Below, piece after piece: positions 1 through 9,121 of a stretch of DNA of 64,000 nucleotides. The notes below the pieces were generated by a model, which was not told the DNA's origin, ran no database searches, and saw only the letters and a program-made list of their open reading frames with translations. A program made the position numbers and the translations under genes. Each line of letters opens with the position of its first letter. The first letter of the stretch is position 1. The DNA lies in contig NKJC01000005.1 of NCBI GenBank assembly GCA_002256435.1, positions 124,001 through 188,000 on the forward strand, in the 5' to 3' direction. Source of the DNA: Chitinophagaceae bacterium BSSC1 (GTDB lineage Bacteria > Bacteroidota > Bacteroidia > Chitinophagales > Chitinophagaceae).

Positions 1-1
1 A

Positions 2-919
2 CAGGTCTTGGAATATGCCGAGCAAATCAACTATCGGCCCAACCCTATTGCACTTAGTTTAAAGGAAAAAAGGAGTAGGTCTATTGGGGTCATCGTTTGT
101 GAAATTGCCAATAGTTTTTTCTCTCAAGCCATTAACGGCATAGAGTCCATTGCCTATGACAAGGGATACAATGTCATTATTTCTCAAAGTCATGAATCCT
201 ATGAACGAGAGGTAATTGACTTACAATATTTGGCATCCCGATCAATTGATGGTTTATTAATTTCAGTTTCAGCAGAAACAGAGGATTTTTCTCACTTGAA
301 AAATTTACACGACAGAGGATTTCCAATTGTGTTTTTTGACCGCGTAGCAGAAAGCATTAATACCCATAAAGTAATTGTAGACAATTTCAAGGGAGCTTAT
401 GATGCTACCAAACATTTATTGGATAAAGGACACGAGCATATTGCTAACCTTGCCGGTTCACCCCATTTGTCAATTACCAAAGAAAGATTGGGCGGTTATA
501 GAAAAGCCTTAGAAGACCATGGCTTAACTTATCAAGAGTCTTATACTGAATTTTGCCTGCATGGTGGCATGTTATATGAAGAAGTAGAAGCTGCCTTGAA
601 TAGGTTTACTTCTTTAGCGCAAATTCCAGATGCGATTGTTGCGTCTGCAGATAAATTGACCACCAATTGTTTGCGTTATTTCAAATCTAAGGGCATTAAG
701 GTTCCAGAAGAAGTAGCACTGATGGGCTTTTCAAATCTGGACCTAACTGATTTACTTTCCCCTTCTTTATCAGTGGTAAAACAACCTGCTTTTGAAATGG
801 GGCAATTAGCCACAGAACTCTTACTCCAATTGATTGAAAGCAAGAGACCCATTACAGAGTTTGAATACAAAGTACTTCCCTTAGAATTAATGATTCGGGA
901 ATCTTCTTTAAAGCACTAA
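2..919 (+). CDS. LacI/GalR-family transcriptional regulator (5' end outside window)
   Basis: Sugar-responsive repressor or activator. The reading frame is open to the window edge and enters within the family's N-terminal region: the hinge-proximal YRPN-x3-A-x-SL pattern is visible, followed by the periplasmic-binding-protein-like ligand and dimerisation core (SIGVIV near the start, then AxxDGLL-like and GFSNLDLTDLLSP-like strands). The helix-turn-helix that should precede it is missing because the gene begins upstream of base 1; a TTG at base 8 is not a credible start. It converges on the GH43-pectinesterase-SusDC unit with a 5-bp gap, so it probably regulates that locus, and the palindrome at 9014-9031 is a candidate target. 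The ligand cannot be deduced. Confidence 0.9.
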   Translation, partial: QVLEYAEQINYRPNPIALSLKEKRSRSIGVIVCEIANSFFSQAINGIESIAYDKGYNVIISQSHESYEREVIDLQYLASRSIDGLLISVSAETEDFSHLKNLHDRGFPIVFFDRVAESINTHKVIVDNFKGAYDATKHLLDKGHEHIANLAGSPHLSITKERLGGYRKALEDHGLTYQESYTEFCLHGGMLYEEVEAALNRFTSLAQIPDAIVASADKLTTNCLRYFKSKGIKVPEEVALMGFSNLDLTDLLSPSLSVVKQPAFEMGQLATELLLQLIESKRPITEFEYKVLPLELMIRESSLKH

Positions 920-924
920 TAAAA

Positions 925-2556
925 TTAGGGCAATAAGGGCTCTACCCTAAACCAATCTATATCGGCGTAGCCAGCATCATTAGTATTTTCAGTTCTGGTG
1001 CAATACAATCCAATTTTGGCTCCAATCCACCTACTTACTTCTGCCTGAAATGGCGTGGTCAAATTGGTATACTCTTTATCATTCCAACTATAACTAAATT
1101 GACAAATACCGCCAGCGCCTACTTTAACCCTTAACCAAATTTGGTTGCCAATATTTTGTGCTAGTGTCTGTTCCATTTCCTTGCTTCCTTTCTGAGCGTC
1201 TTTACAGGTGGTGTAGACCAAATTAATCCCAGACTTGGTGGTTTTAAATCCTAAGGAAGCAAAGCTATATCCCATGACCACTAAACCCACTTTTTCATTG
1301 CTGATTTTAGTATTGGGATAAAATAGAATTTTAGTAGTGACCATGAATTTTTCGGCTGGAAATTTTTGCTGAATCACATTGGGTACGTCCCATAGATTTT
1401 TGGCTGAATCAGGAACCTTATCTGCATATAATCTGAGTGTTCCTTTTTCTTGATTCATAAAATGCCAAGTTCCTTTTGCATTGGACTGCCACTGCCATTG
1501 TTTGCCCAGCTGTACGCCATTAAACTCATCCGATTCTGCTGGCGTTTGGATGGGCCAGGTTTTACCCACATTCGGTTTTTGATAGATTAAAACAGGTTCT
1601 CCTTTCCCAACATTATTTTTATCTACACCTATCACTGGCCAATCAGCCACCCATTTCATGGGCTGTAAATGCATGACCCTTCCATAAACACCTTTGTCCT
1701 GAAAATGTAAGAACCAGTCTTCTCCGGTTTGAGTGTTCACCCAAGCTCCTTGGTGAGGGCCATTAATGGGTGAACTACCTTGGTCCATCACTACCTTTCT
1801 TTCATAGGGACCGTAAATATTTTTTGATCTTAGCACCAACTGCCATCCTGTGCTTACGCCTCCTGCGGGTGCAAAAATGTAGTAGTATCCATTTCTTTGG
1901 TACATTTTGGGACCTTCAATGGTGGGGTCCTTTTCATGACCATCATATACAATCACGCCTTGATCCAATACCTTGTCTGCACTGGCATTTAATTTTTTAA
2001 TGGTAAGAATACTTTTAATTCCTGCCCTAGATCCAGCCCAACCGTGTATCAAATAATTCTTTCCATCCTTATCCCAAATAACAGCTGGGTCAATTAAACC
2101 CTTTCCTGCTTCTACTAAAATGGGTGGAGACCAGGGACCCGCCGGATTCTTAGCTTTCACCAAAAAAATACCAAAATCTGGATCCGGATAATAGAGATAA
2201 AATTCCCCGTTATGATACCTAAGACTTGGTGCCCAAACACCACCTCCATGTTGTGGCTTGGCATAAAATTCTGTAGGGGTTAAAGCAGTAATGGCGTGGC
2301 CGATGATGCTCCAATTCACTAGGTCTTTTGAATGCAAAATGGGTAGACCAGGAATGGCTTCAAAAGAAGAAGCCACCAAATAATAATCATCGCCAACGCG
2401 TATGGCATCTGGATCAGAATAGTCAGCGTGTAAAACAGGGTTTTGAAATTTTCCATTTCCCAAATCAGCCACCCATACCTTGGATGGTTGATTGGTTTGC
2501 GCTCCAATGACATACCCAATTAATACAAACAAAACAATCAATTGAACTTGCTTCAT
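925..2556 (-). CDS. Secreted glycoside hydrolase family 43 protein with C-terminal beta-sandwich
   Basis: Likely exo- or endo-acting arabinosidase/xylosidase acting on plant polysaccharide side chains. Residues 1-20 form a signal peptide ending near IGAQ. The five-bladed propeller spans roughly 35-330, with the expected catalytic trio: base D48 in YSDPD, transition-state modulator D156 in LIDPA, and acid E214 in TIEGP. Residues about 350-540 resemble the concanavalin-like C-terminal domain common in GH43 (the PAESDEFNG entry is typical). The gene starts 15 bp after the pectinesterase stop, so the two are probably co-transcribed. The pairing with a pectinesterase favours arabinose-decorated pectin, but sequence alone does not separate arabinosidase from xylosidase activity. 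Confidence 0.88.
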   Translation of the reverse strand: MKQVQLIVLFVLIGYVIGAQTNQPSKVWVADLGNGKFQNPVLHADYSDPDAIRVGDDYYLVASSFEAIPGLPILHSKDLVNWSIIGHAITALTPTEFYAKPQHGGGVWAPSLRYHNGEFYLYYPDPDFGIFLVKAKNPAGPWSPPILVEAGKGLIDPAVIWDKDGKNYLIHGWAGSRAGIKSILTIKKLNASADKVLDQGVIVYDGHEKDPTIEGPKMYQRNGYYYIFAPAGGVSTGWQLVLRSKNIYGPYERKVVMDQGSSPINGPHQGAWVNTQTGEDWFLHFQDKGVYGRVMHLQPMKWVADWPVIGVDKNNVGKGEPVLIYQKPNVGKTWPIQTPAESDEFNGVQLGKQWQWQSNAKGTWHFMNQEKGTLRLYADKVPDSAKNLWDVPNVIQQKFPAEKFMVTTKILFYPNTKISNEKVGLVVMGYSFASLGFKTTKSGINLVYTTCKDAQKGSKEMEQTLAQNIGNQIWLRVKVGAGGICQFSYSWNDKEYTNLTTPFQAEVSRWIGAKIGLYCTRTENTNDAGYADIDWFRVEPLLP

Positions 2557-2571
2557 AACAATAAGATAAAT

Positions 2572-3591
2572 TTATAAAGGCCACCAACCATCCATACCTT
2601 TTAGAATATTTCTAGGCTGGTATATTTTGCTTTCTTTTTTTGACAATTGCTTAGACCAACTTACTCTGGCTTGCGTATTTGAACCAGCGCCAGTATTTTC
2701 AAATTCTGCGTAATAGGCAGTTTTTTCTTTGTCAGGAAACATAGCGTCTCCTTTCCATTCATTCCATCCTTCTGCAACAATATGAGAACCAAGCTCACAG
2801 TGCAAAAAAACTGTTTTTGCAAAGGGTCTCCAAGGTCTACCAAGAAAGACTTTTGTAGCTGCTGGATCTGATATTAGTTTACAATTGAGGAACACAAAAC
2901 CAAATTTTTGTCCCTGCTGAGTAGATGCCGCTGTGATATAAGAATTTACCAAGCTTTTAATTACACAGTTTTCAAAAACTGCTACCGCTTCTCCAAAAAT
3001 AAAATCAGTAGTGCCTTCTATATAACAATTCAAGAAATACTGTCTTGCATTTTCCTTGGTTAAATAGATGGTGTCTTGATTACCTAATAACTTACAATTT
3101 TTAATCATTACCCTATCTGCTTCAATATGCAGTGCTACAGCCTGACCAACCCTACCTGCTGTATTTTCAATTGTCAAATTTTCAGCAATAAATCCATTTC
3201 CTTGAACCAACACCGTGAAAGATGTAAATGTGCCAAACTTATCTCTTCCATATTGATCCTTACCTCCGGGAACCTTCTTACCTGAATAGTCATCATAACT
3301 GATAATAGTGCCTTCTTTGGATTCACCTATGAGAGATATATTTGTTTTCCATGAAGGTATGTTTAGCTTCTCATGGTAAGTGCCTTTTTTTATATGAATC
3401 TCCACCCTGAACGTTGACACATCTCGGGTTGAATTAATGGCATCTTGAATAGACGTATAGTTTCCAGTTCCGTCTAATGCAACGGTGATTTGTCTTGGGT
3501 ATGCTGGAGAGGAAGTACTGGTTTGAGCGTACCCATTAATTTGTCCAAGAGATAAAATAGGAAATATAAGTAACCAAAGTACTGATTTCAT
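2572..3591 (-). CDS. Pectinesterase (carbohydrate esterase family 8), secreted
   Basis: Removes methyl esters from homogalacturonan. A signal peptide covers about residues 1-23. The right-handed beta-helix follows, with the family's catalytic set: Q150 in GQAV, Q172 and D173 in GNQDT, nucleophile D196 in DFIFG, and R252-P253-W254 in LGRPW. The length of 339 residues is normal for a single-domain bacterial enzyme. It follows SusD after a strong hairpin terminator (3624-3655), and GH43 follows it after 15 bp. The setting implies that demethylation outside the cell prepares pectin for cleavage or uptake through the neighbouring SusCD. No pectate lyase or polygalacturonase is encoded here, so backbone cleavage must rely on genes elsewhere. 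Confidence 0.93.
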   Translation of the reverse strand: MKSVLWLLIFPILSLGQINGYAQTSTSSPAYPRQITVALDGTGNYTSIQDAINSTRDVSTFRVEIHIKKGTYHEKLNIPSWKTNISLIGESKEGTIISYDDYSGKKVPGGKDQYGRDKFGTFTSFTVLVQGNGFIAENLTIENTAGRVGQAVALHIEADRVMIKNCKLLGNQDTIYLTKENARQYFLNCYIEGTTDFIFGEAVAVFENCVIKSLVNSYITAASTQQGQKFGFVFLNCKLISDPAATKVFLGRPWRPFAKTVFLHCELGSHIVAEGWNEWKGDAMFPDKEKTAYYAEFENTGAGSNTQARVSWSKQLSKKESKIYQPRNILKGMDGWWPL

Positions 3592-3623
3592 AAAATTCGA
3601 ATGATGCTAAAGTTACTTAAAAA

Positions 3624-3655
3624 ATTAAGGCTGTCATTTACATGACAGCCTTAAT
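3624..3655 (-). terminator. Intrinsic terminator/attenuator after susD (first SusCD locus)
   Basis: A perfect 14-bp inverted repeat with a 4-nt loop (arms 3624-3637 and 3642-3655). On the minus strand it is followed by a run of six T. It lies between SusD and the pectinesterase, so it should lower read-through from the abundant SusCD transcript into the enzyme genes. Confidence 0.85.
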
Positions 3656-3684
3656 CCAATTATGAAAACCTTAGATCCAAAATA

Positions 3685-5505
3685 TTAGTACCCTGGATTT
3701 TGTGTTAGATTAATATTTGCATCCCTTGCTGGTTGAGGCAATGGTAATAATTCAGACTTCCCAGTTGTAAAACCAGTAGCAAATCTTGACAAGGCTGTTG
3801 TATTAATAGCAGCACTCAACCAAGTTACCTTGGTGGTACCAGTAGGAGTGGCTGTTGGAGCAGTCTTATAGAAAGAATTCACCCACAAACCTCCAGAGAT
3901 GGTATTGTCATCAGATGTACCAGTTGTTCTATAATACATAGAAATTGGCAAGGTATTATAAGGTGCAGACAGTGTAGACATTGCCAACAATGCAGCCTTT
4001 GTATCAGCAATTTTTTGAGCCAATAAATTCCATCTGATTAGGTCAAATTTACGAACTCCTTCTCCACCCAATTCCAAAGAACGCTCTTTAACAATTGCAT
4101 CAAAAAAAGTTGATTTACTCAAACCACTTGGCAAGTCAACTGTTGCATCTGCTGTTCCAATGGCCTTTCCATATCCCCTTCTTCTAACTTGGTTAATAGC
4201 AGTATAGGCAGACGCAGTTGGACCATTTAATTCATTTTCCGCTTCAGCGTACATTAATAATACGTCTGAGTAACGCAAAATTTGCCATTTTAATCCAAAA
4301 TATTGAATGGCGTTGGTTGGAGCATATGATGGATTGGTAATCCAATCTCTACGATATTTTCCATCGCAGATGGCCGTAATGGCTTGACCAATTTTAGTAA
4401 CACCATCGGCAGCAACATTGTAAATGGCACAAGTAACATCTCTGCGCAAATCAGTACTGTCAAATGCATAGAAATAGGTAGGCAACACATTAATGCTTTT
4501 GTTACCTAAGTTGTTTACTGTTGGGCCATTATAATAAGCCAATTTTGTATCTGCTGCCGATACCCCACCAATACCACTGGCTTGGAACATGAGCTCCCCT
4601 TGTGGATCAGCTACTGCATGTGCATTTACTTGGTCTTTCCAAAGTGATTTAAAACTAGGATTTAATGCATGTTGATTGGAAGCCATAATTTCACTACACT
4701 CATCTTTTGCTATTTGATAATAGGTTTGATAGTCTGCATTTCTCTTCATGGTTCCATCACTTCTTAATGCATATCCACCACGGAACAAAGCAATTTTTGC
4801 ACGTAAACCTTTAACTGTTCCCTTGGTGATGCGTTCGTCTAAAGGGTCACCAATAGAAGCCAATTCATTGCGCCAAGGCACTAATTCTGAAGCCAATTTC
4901 AAATCGGCTAACAACCTGTTATAAATAGTATCCCTATTTGTTCTTACAGGAAAAGGATCTGAAGAAGCCAATTCTGATGCTGGTCTAAAGTGTGCAGGTA
5001 AATCGCCCCAATTCACAATGGCTTGAAAATAATATTGTGCTCTAAGGGTAAGGGCTTCACCATACATTCTACGCAATTGTTTTTTCTCTTGTTCTGAACC
5101 ATTGTTATACATATCCATTTTAGGAATGTTGGCTATGCAAATATTGGAGAATTCAATTCCTGTAAAAAGCTGATTAAATGGATTGGTAATTTGAGCATTA
5201 CCTGAAGTTGCAGAATACCTTGCCAAATCTCTACGGTCATTATCTACAGCACCGCCAGGCCCTTGCATTTCGTCCGTATCAACGGTGTAATACAAGCTTA
5301 GACGAATACCAAAACCAGCATCTCCTACCATACGACTGTAGGCTCCAGCCAAGGCTTTATAAGCACTTGAAACATCGCTGAAGGCAACTTCTGCACTTAC
5401 GTCTGTGATAGGTTGTTGATCTAAGAATTTCTTGCATCCGGTGATTACCATTAGCATAGCCATGATGGCCAGAAAAGTCAGTTTATTAAAATATTTCTTA
5501 TTCAT
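3685..5505 (-). CDS. SusD/RagB-family glycan-binding lipoprotein
   Basis: Outer-surface lipoprotein that caps the SusC channel and binds oligosaccharide. The signal sequence ends in a lipobox (VITGC, Cys24), followed by KKFLDQQP, a hallmark of the family's mature N-terminus. The TPR-like helical body includes an RAQYYFQAIVNWGDLP segment, and the C-terminal part has the conserved YAEAENELNG-type and RxFDLIRW-like motifs. It ends NLTQNPGY, the usual SusD C-terminus. Its 606 residues are typical. It starts 23 bp after SusC and is followed by a terminator. It belongs to the pectin/arabinan-type locus by position; ligand specificity cannot be read from sequence. Confidence 0.95.
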   Translation of the reverse strand: MNKKYFNKLTFLAIMAMLMVITGCKKFLDQQPITDVSAEVAFSDVSSAYKALAGAYSRMVGDAGFGIRLSLYYTVDTDEMQGPGGAVDNDRRDLARYSATSGNAQITNPFNQLFTGIEFSNICIANIPKMDMYNNGSEQEKKQLRRMYGEALTLRAQYYFQAIVNWGDLPAHFRPASELASSDPFPVRTNRDTIYNRLLADLKLASELVPWRNELASIGDPLDERITKGTVKGLRAKIALFRGGYALRSDGTMKRNADYQTYYQIAKDECSEIMASNQHALNPSFKSLWKDQVNAHAVADPQGELMFQASGIGGVSAADTKLAYYNGPTVNNLGNKSINVLPTYFYAFDSTDLRRDVTCAIYNVAADGVTKIGQAITAICDGKYRRDWITNPSYAPTNAIQYFGLKWQILRYSDVLLMYAEAENELNGPTASAYTAINQVRRRGYGKAIGTADATVDLPSGLSKSTFFDAIVKERSLELGGEGVRKFDLIRWNLLAQKIADTKAALLAMSTLSAPYNTLPISMYYRTTGTSDDNTISGGLWVNSFYKTAPTATPTGTTKVTWLSAAINTTALSRFATGFTTGKSELLPLPQPARDANINLTQNPGY

Positions 5506-5528
5506 GTTGCAAAAATTTGTGGTTTGAA

Positions 5529-8500
5529 TTAAAAGCTAGCATTTACACCAAAGATGAAACTGCGGCTTTTTGGATATGCGGAATAATCTAGACCTGGAGT
5601 CAAAGGACTGTTTTTAACACTTACTTCTGGATCATATCCTGTGTATTTGGTAAATACAGCTAGGTTATTTGCAGTGAAGTAAAATCTCAATTTACTGATC
5701 TTCAACTTGCTCAATTTTTCAACAGGCACACTATAACCAAGTGTCAAGTTGTTGATTCTTAAGAAAGATCCGTCTTCAATTGCCCAAGAGCTTGGATAAA
5801 ATGCACCTGTACCTTTAATTGGTTGCCAAATACTTGCATTTGCATTCAAAGCAGATAATTGGTCCGGCGCAATTCCCACAACTTTACCACCAGAATTTAC
5901 CCATTGTGCTGTCTGACCAGTAGCTGTTACTACTTTCCAACGCCCCGCCATCATATCAATCATATTTGAGTTACCCGTATATCCATTTGTAAATTCTACT
6001 TTATTGGCATTGTAAATATCATTGCCATAAGAGAAGTTTACAAACAAACTCATATCCCAATTCTTATAGGTGAATTGGTTATTCCAACCTCCAGTGAATT
6101 TTGGAGTAGGATTACCAATGATTGTTCTGTCTTTATCCAAATTAATCACACCATCACCATCCAAATCTTTGAACTTTACAGAACCAGGTTGAATGGTTCC
6201 AATAATACCTGAATTATTTACAGTACCAGCTTTTAAAGTATATACACTTGTTGCTGCATCATAATCAAAATCTGACACTTTATAGAATCCATCATTTACC
6301 AATCCCCACATAGAACCAACTGGGTCTCCTATACGAATAATATAATCTGTTGGTTGTCCAGAAACACCCCAGCTGGCTGCTGGATAGAATAAGGTTTGAT
6401 TTAATCCCAGTGCTTCAACTTTGTTTTTATTGAAGGCCATATTGAAATTGGAGTTCCAAGTAAAGTCAGCTTTTTTAATAACCAAGGCATTCAATTGAAA
6501 TTCTACACCCTTATTAGATGTCTTACCAATATTTTGTAATTGGGTAGCGTATCCATAGGTGGAAGCAATGGGTACATTCAATAATAGATTTTTTGCATTG
6601 TTATTATAAACATCAACACTCAATGAAACTCTGTCTTTGAATAGACCTAGATCCATACCATAGTTTTGGCTTTCATTAGACTCCCACTGTAAAGCCTCAT
6701 TCACAAGGCCAGCAGAGTAGTAAGCAGTAACCGCTTGGTTGTTGATACCATAATAATAAGTACCATCATTTCTAAAGGTGGTTAAGAATAGGTAATCATT
6801 AATTCTGTTATTACCTACATTACCATAACTAGCTCTAAATTTAAGATCGCTGATAAAGCGTACATTTTCCATGAACTTTTCATTCTTCACTCTCCATGCA
6901 AAGGATCCTGCAGGAAAATAACCCCACTGTTTGCCTGGTGCAAATTTAGACGCTCCATCTGCCCTAACATTGAATGAGAAGTAGTACTTATTGTCATAAG
7001 TATAATTGATTCTACTAAAGAAAGATAGGTTAGTATACCTTGTTTTACCCAATTTTGGATACCCAGTAAATGGAATACCTAATCCTAATTTATCAAAAGC
7101 ATCATTAGGAGAGGTAAAGGTTGGGTAATTTCTAACCAACTGTGTGTGTGATTCTGTTTTTAAATCATAGGTTTCTTCACCAACTAAGAAATCAAAATCA
7201 TGTTTACCCTTGAACTTGCTAATAGAATAAGTTAATACATTACTATTGGTGATAGTTTTCTTGGTAACTGTATCTAGTTGTGCTATAGGTTTTCTAGAAC
7301 CTTGAATTACAGAGTATGGTGTTATAGAGTCACTAAATTGGCGGTCTATTAATTTACTATCGTCATAACCAAAAGTGGATTTGAAACTTAAGTTTTTGGC
7401 TATGGTATATTGGATTGAAGCGGTAATGTTAAATACATCAGTAGTCTTTTTTCTATACTCTGCATTGGCTAATGATATAGGATTTACTAAGTTTAAACCA
7501 TTACCCACATTGGGATCGGCCAAAGGATCCGCGTCATCAATATCTTGGTTATTAGACAAAAATGGTCTGTATTTAACTGCATTACGCAATCTATTATAAG
7601 AGGAGCCTTGTTCTGAAGAAACACCAGCACCAAGTACATTGGTATTGGTATACCTAGTAGATAAAGTAGCACGTAAATTATTGGTAATTCTATAGTCTGC
7701 TTTTAAGTTAAGCAAATGTCTTTTGTAATCAGAATTCAACAAAATGGCTTTGTCACCATTAAATGTATACCCAAAATTATAGGTGATTTTTTTGTTGCCT
7801 CCAGAAGCATTTAAACTATGGGTTTGCAAAACGCCAGTTCTTCCTGCAATCTCGTCCTGCCAGTCAATTGGATTGACGTTTTTATAATTGGCAAGCGTGT
7901 CCCAAGTTGTTCCAAAATTTTTGGTAAATGTGGTACTATCCGTACTGCTTCCTCTTGATCTTTCAGACTGATAAATGACATAGTCATAAGGACTTAGTAC
8001 ACCTAGTTTTTTTGCCAAGCTTTTTACTCCAACAAAACCATTGTAACTAAGGGTCATTTTGCCTTGTCTACCACTTTTGGTGGTAATCACTATAACACCA
8101 TTAGCCCCCCTAGCGCCGTATATGGCAGTAGCAGCAGCATCTTTTAAAACGTCAATGGTTTGAATATTTTGTGGCGCTAGCGCAGACAAACCATTCTCTA
8201 CTTGAACACCATCTACAATGTATAAAGGAGAGTTATCGCCGGTAATAGACATACCACCACGAATTCTTACACGAACATCTGCGTCAGGTGAGCCTTCTGC
8301 AGTTGTTGCAGTAACCCCAGCTAAACGTCCATTTAAGGCTTCAGCGGCTGAGTTAACTGGAATATCTTTAAGGTCTTTGGCGCTTACACTTGAAACAGAA
8401 GCAAGTAGATTTTTCCTTTTGATGGTTTGATAACCAATTACAACTACTTCATCAGGCACTGCATTTTCTTGAACCAAACTCAGGTTGATTTCAGTACGAT

Positions 8501-8876
8501 TATTGACAGATTCTTGTTTAGCCACATATCCAACATAGCTAAATACAAGGGTGGCATTACTTGGCACCGAAATACTGAATTTACCTTCTTTATCAGTCAA
8601 AGCCATTTTACTAGCCCCTTTTTGAGAAATGGTAACTCCCTCTAAAGGTTGGTTATTAGCCCCTAGCACTTTACCCGTAACAGGCTTGTTTGCATTTTGA
8701 GCCAATACAGTTGTCTGAAACAAAGAAATTCCCAAGAATAGCAATAGTCCCATCAACATTTTAGCTGGGAAGGCTTTGAGTTTGGGTAATTGAAATGGGG
8801 AAACATTGGTTTTGAGATTTGAAAGCTCAATAGAAAAATGGCTTCCACAACCGAGATTCGGATGTAATAGGAACAT
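5529..8876 (-). CDS. SusC/RagA-family TonB-dependent outer-membrane transporter
   Basis: Imports oligosaccharides across the outer membrane, energised by TonB. After the signal region come a carboxypeptidase-like regulatory domain (VTGKVLGANNQPLEGV), the TonB box/plug (VVVIGY, then the RIRGG, PLYIVDG, DAAATAIYG and GANGVIVITTK motifs) and a 22-strand barrel ending in FGVNASF. The start is uncertain. The frame is open to 8921, but that codon is TTG. The first ATG is at 8876, and further ATGs at 8759 and 8753 lie just before the hydrophobic LMGLLLFLGISLF segment. I use 8876 because a start at 8759 would remove the basic residues that should precede the signal core. SusD follows 23 bp downstream. 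Confidence 0.9.
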   Translation of the reverse strand: MFLLHPNLGCGSHFSIELSNLKTNVSPFQLPKLKAFPAKMLMGLLLFLGISLFQTTVLAQNANKPVTGKVLGANNQPLEGVTISQKGASKMALTDKEGKFSISVPSNATLVFSYVGYVAKQESVNNRTEINLSLVQENAVPDEVVVIGYQTIKRKNLLASVSSVSAKDLKDIPVNSAAEALNGRLAGVTATTAEGSPDADVRVRIRGGMSITGDNSPLYIVDGVQVENGLSALAPQNIQTIDVLKDAAATAIYGARGANGVIVITTKSGRQGKMTLSYNGFVGVKSLAKKLGVLSPYDYVIYQSERSRGSSTDSTTFTKNFGTTWDTLANYKNVNPIDWQDEIAGRTGVLQTHSLNASGGNKKITYNFGYTFNGDKAILLNSDYKRHLLNLKADYRITNNLRATLSTRYTNTNVLGAGVSSEQGSSYNRLRNAVKYRPFLSNNQDIDDADPLADPNVGNGLNLVNPISLANAEYRKKTTDVFNITASIQYTIAKNLSFKSTFGYDDSKLIDRQFSDSITPYSVIQGSRKPIAQLDTVTKKTITNSNVLTYSISKFKGKHDFDFLVGEETYDLKTESHTQLVRNYPTFTSPNDAFDKLGLGIPFTGYPKLGKTRYTNLSFFSRINYTYDNKYYFSFNVRADGASKFAPGKQWGYFPAGSFAWRVKNEKFMENVRFISDLKFRASYGNVGNNRINDYLFLTTFRNDGTYYYGINNQAVTAYYSAGLVNEALQWESNESQNYGMDLGLFKDRVSLSVDVYNNNAKNLLLNVPIASTYGYATQLQNIGKTSNKGVEFQLNALVIKKADFTWNSNFNMAFNKNKVEALGLNQTLFYPAASWGVSGQPTDYIIRIGDPVGSMWGLVNDGFYKVSDFDYDAATSVYTLKAGTVNNSGIIGTIQPGSVKFKDLDGDGVINLDKDRTIIGNPTPKFTGGWNNQFTYKNWDMSLFVNFSYGNDIYNANKVEFTNGYTGNSNMIDMMAGRWKVVTATGQTAQWVNSGGKVVGIAPDQLSALNANASIWQPIKGTGAFYPSSWAIEDGSFLRINNLTLGYSVPVEKLSKLKISKLRFYFTANNLAVFTKYTGYDPEVSVKNSPLTPGLDYSAYPKSRSFIFGVNASF

Positions 8877-9013
8877 GGCAAGCAGTTTAATAAAAAAATC
8901 GTTTTTGTGATTGGGTAACAATCAGGCTTTTTAAGAAAAACCATTCAATATTACACCCAATGCTACACCTATAAAGACAACAGAAAATGAGATTTCGTTT
9001 TTTTTTCTACGCA

Positions 9014-9031
9014 AACGTTCCCGGTAACGTT
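9014..9031. promoter_or_regulatory. Candidate LacI-family operator between susC and the sugar symporter gene
   Basis: An 18-bp near-perfect palindrome, AACGTT-CCCGGT-AACGTT, symmetrical except at its 7th and 12th bases. It sits in the intergenic region between divergent SusC and the symporter gene, about 90 bp before the symporter start. Overlapping it at 9011-9019 is GCAAACGTT, half of the GCAAA-N2-TTTGC pattern seen at two other places in the window. The size and central CpG-rich symmetry fit a LacI/GalR dimer. Which regulator binds is inference. Confidence 0.6.
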
Positions 9032-9121
9032 GGAATTCAATCTATTTGTTCTGAGCCATTGTCAAACTGGCTTTTTTCTTAGTGATTTGACTATTTTTAA
9101 AGACTAACCAATGCGATTGCC

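Noticed and set aside
8..919. Treating the left-edge regulator as a complete 303-residue protein starting at TTG 8
   Set aside because: The frame is open to the window edge and the LacI helix-turn-helix is missing, so the gene is truncated by the window rather than complete.
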